Shown here one piece after another: positions 6,444 through 8,665 of a DNA stretch of 8,665 nucleotides (the first letter of the stretch is position 1; every line of letters begins with the position of its first letter). A model generated the notes under the pieces. That model made no database searches. It saw nothing but the letters and a program-made list of their open reading frames with translations, and was not told the origin of the DNA. The position numbers and the translations under genes are program-made. The stretch lies in the NCBI GenBank assembly GCA_021809235.1, contig JAKBAG010000123.1:1-8665 (forward strand), written 5' to 3'. This DNA is from Acidobacteriota bacterium. Lineage in GTDB: Bacteria; Acidobacteriota; Terriglobia; Terriglobales; Acidobacteriaceae.

Positions 6444-7100
6444 TCAGCCCATGACCTGGGAGGAGCCATGGCTACTGGCAAGCATGGACAGTTCCACGCG
6501 ATTCCGAACGCCGGTCTTTCGCATCAGGCTGGTGACATACGCTTTCACGGTGCGTTCCTCGATTCCCAGGTCTGCAGCAATTTCGCGATTGGATCGGGCA
6601 TCGAGAATGCATTCCAGAACCTGACGTTCTCGTTCGGTCAGTCGCTTCAGGTCCGAGGCAGGATTGGAGACGGTGCCGGACAGCAGGCGATCCAGCAGCT
6701 TGCGTAGAACCTTTCTGGGAAGCCAGATGGAGCCGTGGATGACAGATTCGACTGCTGACTTGATCAGTTCCGGTTCGGTATTAGCACCGATGTAGGCCCG
6801 GCCGCCGGCCAGAATGGAGCGCAGGACAGCCTCATCATCTCGCTCAGGACCGACGATGATCTGACGGATATCCGGCCGAATCCGGCGCACGAAAAACAGT
6901 GCGTCCAGCCAGGATTCCTGGGCGGAGACGTCGACGAGCAGAAAATGCAGGTCGTGATCTTCCAGTAAGGTATGCACATCCCCGCTAACAGACTGGATGA
7001 TCGGGTGATCCTCAAAGACACTCAGCAGTCCCTCGGCGCGAATGGGCGCATAGGAAACAATCCCGAGCTTACTTTTGGGCTTGAGCGAAGTATCCGGCAC
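6444..7100 (-). CDS. NarL/FixJ (LuxR)-type regulator with degenerate receiver domain
   Basis: A 218-residue DNA-binding regulator. Residues about 12-125 have the pattern of a response-regulator receiver, and 150-208 form a LuxR-type helix-turn-helix: LTERERQVLECILDARSNRE, then IAADLGIEERTVKAYVTSLMRKTGV. Asp57 (HFLLVDVS) sits at the usual phosphorylation site. The acidic pair after the first strand is replaced by S-Y-A (16-18), the Ser/Thr of strand 4 by Gly84, and the conserved Lys of strand 5 by I104-G105. Conventional phosphorelay is therefore doubtful and it may act as an orphan or ligand-responsive regulator. The start is a GTG with GGAG five bases upstream. No histidine kinase is adjacent. 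It lies 145 nt after dcd on the same strand, and I see no convincing promoter in the gap. Targets are unknown. Confidence 0.88.
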   Translation of the reverse strand: MPDTSLKPKSKLGIVSYAPIRAEGLLSVFEDHPIIQSVSGDVHTLLEDHDLHFLLVDVSAQESWLDALFFVRRIRPDIRQIIVGPERDDEAVLRSILAGGRAYIGANTEPELIKSAVESVIHGSIWLPRKVLRKLLDRLLSGTVSNPASDLKRLTERERQVLECILDARSNREIAADLGIEERTVKAYVTSLMRKTGVRNRVELSMLASSHGSSQVMG

Positions 7101-7245
7101 CTGATCTCCAGAATGGTTCGTTTACGAGGGCCTGATTCTCAGACGGACGAGCCTGATGTCCTGGACCTCAGGGATGAAATTGTGATGCGAGCTGTCGATT
7201 GCAGGAGCCGGGGACCGTAAGTCTTAAAAGCCATAATGCCAAGTA

Positions 7246-7800
<555 letters not shown>

Positions 7801-7811
7801 AAATCTCCGAA

Positions 7812-7848
7812 GCCTGAAAGCAGGCGTATCTACTGCAGGCGCTGCAGT
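7812..7848 (-). promoter_or_regulatory. Two tandem hairpins in the dcd leader
   Basis: On the minus strand, ACTGCAG-CGC-CTGCAGT (7848-7832) forms a 7-bp stem with a 3-nt loop. GCCTG-CTTT-CAGGC (7825-7812) forms a 5-bp stem with a 4-nt loop. The second ends only a few bases before the dcd Shine-Dalgarno GGAG (7808-7805), so folding could affect ribosome access or mRNA stability. No T tract follows, so neither is a terminator. Confidence 0.45.
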
Positions 7849-7866
7849 TGCAATCGCTTGAACCTT

Positions 7867-7895
7867 ATCCTAAGAGTTCTGGGTGCGATTGACAA
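7867..7895 (-). promoter_or_regulatory. Sigma-70 promoter for dcd
   Basis: TTGTCA (7895-7890) and TAGGAT (7872-7867) on the minus strand are separated by exactly 17 nt. Transcription would start near 7860, giving a leader of about 60 nt. The -35 box overlaps that of the divergent HU-gene promoter. Confidence 0.6.
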
Positions 7896-7917
7896 TGACG
7901 ATCTGAATGAATATGCT
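7889..7917 (+). promoter_or_regulatory. Sigma-70 promoter for the HU-family gene
   Basis: A perfect TTGACA (7889-7894), a 17-nt spacer and TATGCT (7912-7917) make a near-consensus housekeeping promoter. The expected start near 7924 gives a leader of about 53 nt before the TTG start codon. Its strength fits an abundant nucleoid protein. Confidence 0.75.
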
Positions 7918-7976
7918 CACGCCAGCGATGTAGCCAGACTTGGCGTTGTAGAATCTGATGCAAAAGGACAGGAACG

Positions 7977-8267
7977 TTGATCAAGCAAAACATCGTTCAG
8001 CAGGTGATTGAGCGGACCGGACTGCCTCGCACCAAAGCCGAAGCGGCTGTGGATTGCGTATTCGACGGCCTGAAACAGGCCCTTGCCGCAGGCGATAGGA
8101 TTGAATTGCGAGGATTTGGCGTTTTCAGCGTGAGACCTCGCAAAACGGGCATCGGGCGCAATCCGAGGACGGGCAGCGAGGTGAGCATTGCCCCCGGTCG
8201 CGCGATCCGCTTCAAGCCGGGCAAGGAACTGCACGAAATCTCTCCCTCAGTCAAAGGCAACGAATAA
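7977..8267 (+). CDS. HU/IHF-family DNA-binding protein
   Basis: A 96-residue histone-like protein that binds and bends DNA as a dimer. The N-terminal helices (1-40) are followed by RGFGVFSVRPRK (45-56), the arm motif GRNPRTG (60-66) with Pro63 at the DNA-intercalating position, and IRFKPGKELHE (77-87), all family hallmarks. The length and the short tail past the core (ISPSVKGNE) sit between HU (about 90) and IHF subunits (94-99), so I do not assign hup or ihf. The start is a TTG at 7977. The nearby upstream ATG (7958) is out of frame, and AAAGGA lies eight bases before the TTG. Methionine as encoded by TTG followed by IKQNIVQQV matches the usual family N-terminus. A strong promoter lies upstream and a bidirectional terminator downstream, so it is monocistronic. 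Confidence 0.94.
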   Translation: MIKQNIVQQVIERTGLPRTKAEAAVDCVFDGLKQALAAGDRIELRGFGVFSVRPRKTGIGRNPRTGSEVSIAPGRAIRFKPGKELHEISPSVKGNE

Positions 8268-8328
8268 GCGCCAGCGACTTTGGGTTTACGAGACGAGTCA
8301 TACACAACTTGACTTGCAGAAAGAAAAG

Positions 8329-8370
8329 AGGCCGGAGCTGATCCGACGAGGATGCTTCCGGCCTGTTTTT
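8329..8370. terminator. Bidirectional intrinsic terminator between convergent genes
   Basis: AGGCCGGA (8329-8336) pairs with TCCGGCCT (8357-8364), extended by a GC/GC pair past a one-base bulge. TTTTT (8366-8370) follows on the plus strand and CTCTTTTCTTTC on the minus strand. It ends the HU-family transcript and probably that of the convergent gene at 8390. Confidence 0.8.
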
Positions 8371-8389
8371 GCTGTTGCTGCGGTGCTGC

Positions 8390-8665
8390 CTACTTCAAGT
8401 CCACAACCTGACCAGCCGCCGGGGCGGCAGAAAGCTGGTTGGCACGAGTAGTGGTTACCTTGCGCAGCTGCCCGTCGCGCTGGAAGTCGAGCTTCCAAAG
8501 CTGCAGACGCTGGCTGGAGTCGTTCCTTGCAACAAAGGAAACCTCGGGATTCTGCGTCCAGGAGATCGACAAGGTAGCCGGAACAACACTCGGAGTGGGC
8601 TGCGCGGTGGCTGAGCTCGGGACGCCGGATGTGGGGTTGAATGTGGGTTGAACCCGTTCGCCAGC
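8390..8665 (-). CDS. C-terminal fragment of an unidentified protein
   Basis: The minus-strand frame is open from the window edge to a TAG at 8392-8390, giving 91 residues. The frame runs cleanly past the apparent internal TTG start at 8572, so the gene continues outside the window. The first 30 residues are rich in Pro, Thr, Ser and Val (for example QPTFNPTSGVPSS, AQPTPSVVPA), like a flexible linker in an exported or membrane-anchored protein. A compact segment follows (SISWTQNPEVSFVARN, then QRLQLWKLDFQRDGQLRKV), probably beta-strand-rich. I do not recognise a family. Support comes from the open frame to the edge, the protein-like composition and the terminator placed 20 nt after the stop. 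Confidence 0.65.
   Translation of the reverse strand, partial: AGERVQPTFNPTSGVPSSATAQPTPSVVPATLSISWTQNPEVSFVARNDSSQRLQLWKLDFQRDGQLRKVTTTRANQLSAAPAAGQVVDLK

Noticed and set aside
6295..6624. Plus-strand open frame across the regulator's 3' end
   Set aside because: More than half is antisense to the helix-turn-helix domain; no ribosome site and no family resemblance.
7101..7245. Sigma-54-like TTGGCA...GC element upstream of the regulator
   Set aside because: GG and GC are only 7 nt apart instead of 10, so the -24/-12 geometry is wrong.

Overview
The window is ordinary bacterial chromosome: GC-rich coding DNA, tightly packed genes and no mobile element, tRNA, rRNA or CRISPR. The protein types (a lipid A acyltransferase and LpxD, an SYLF-domain secreted protein, a FliB-like cysteine-cluster protein, a WbpA-type dehydrogenase) point to a Gram-negative with lipid A. 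The protein wording resembles Acidobacteriota (Terriglobia/Acidobacteriaceae) as I know them. That assignment is inference; no marker gene proves it.

Left part (1-2451, + strand): the 3' part of a UDP-N-acetylglucosamine 6-dehydrogenase-type gene (WbpA family, surface polysaccharide sugar supply), then a FliB-family lysine-N-methylase-like gene that overlaps the next, convergent gene by 4 nt.

Middle (2448-5906, - strand, read right to left): an SYLF/Ysc84 secreted protein; a perfect 16-bp hairpin; then a tightly coupled trio. The trio is an LpxL/HtrB-type acyltransferase, lpxD (11-nt overlap with the acyltransferase) and a small SIMIBI-type P-loop NTPase resembling MobB (ATGA overlap with lpxD). 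The first two build the acyl chains of lipid A. The NTPase has no known role there and is the main unknown of the operon.

Right part (5907-8665): about 540 nt of non-coding DNA holding a clear minus-strand intrinsic terminator; a NarL/FixJ-type regulator with a degenerate receiver (GTG start, - strand); dcd (dCTP deaminase, - strand); an HU/IHF-family gene (TTG start, + strand); a bidirectional terminator; and the C-terminal end of an unidentified minus-strand gene cut by the window edge. dcd and the HU gene diverge from near-consensus sigma-70 promoters whose -35 boxes overlap on the same seven bases.

I see no strong case for a wholly new system. The best leads are the lipid A-linked P-loop protein, the shared -35 divergent promoter with a structured dcd leader, the pseudo-receiver regulator, and the orphan FliB-like gene.
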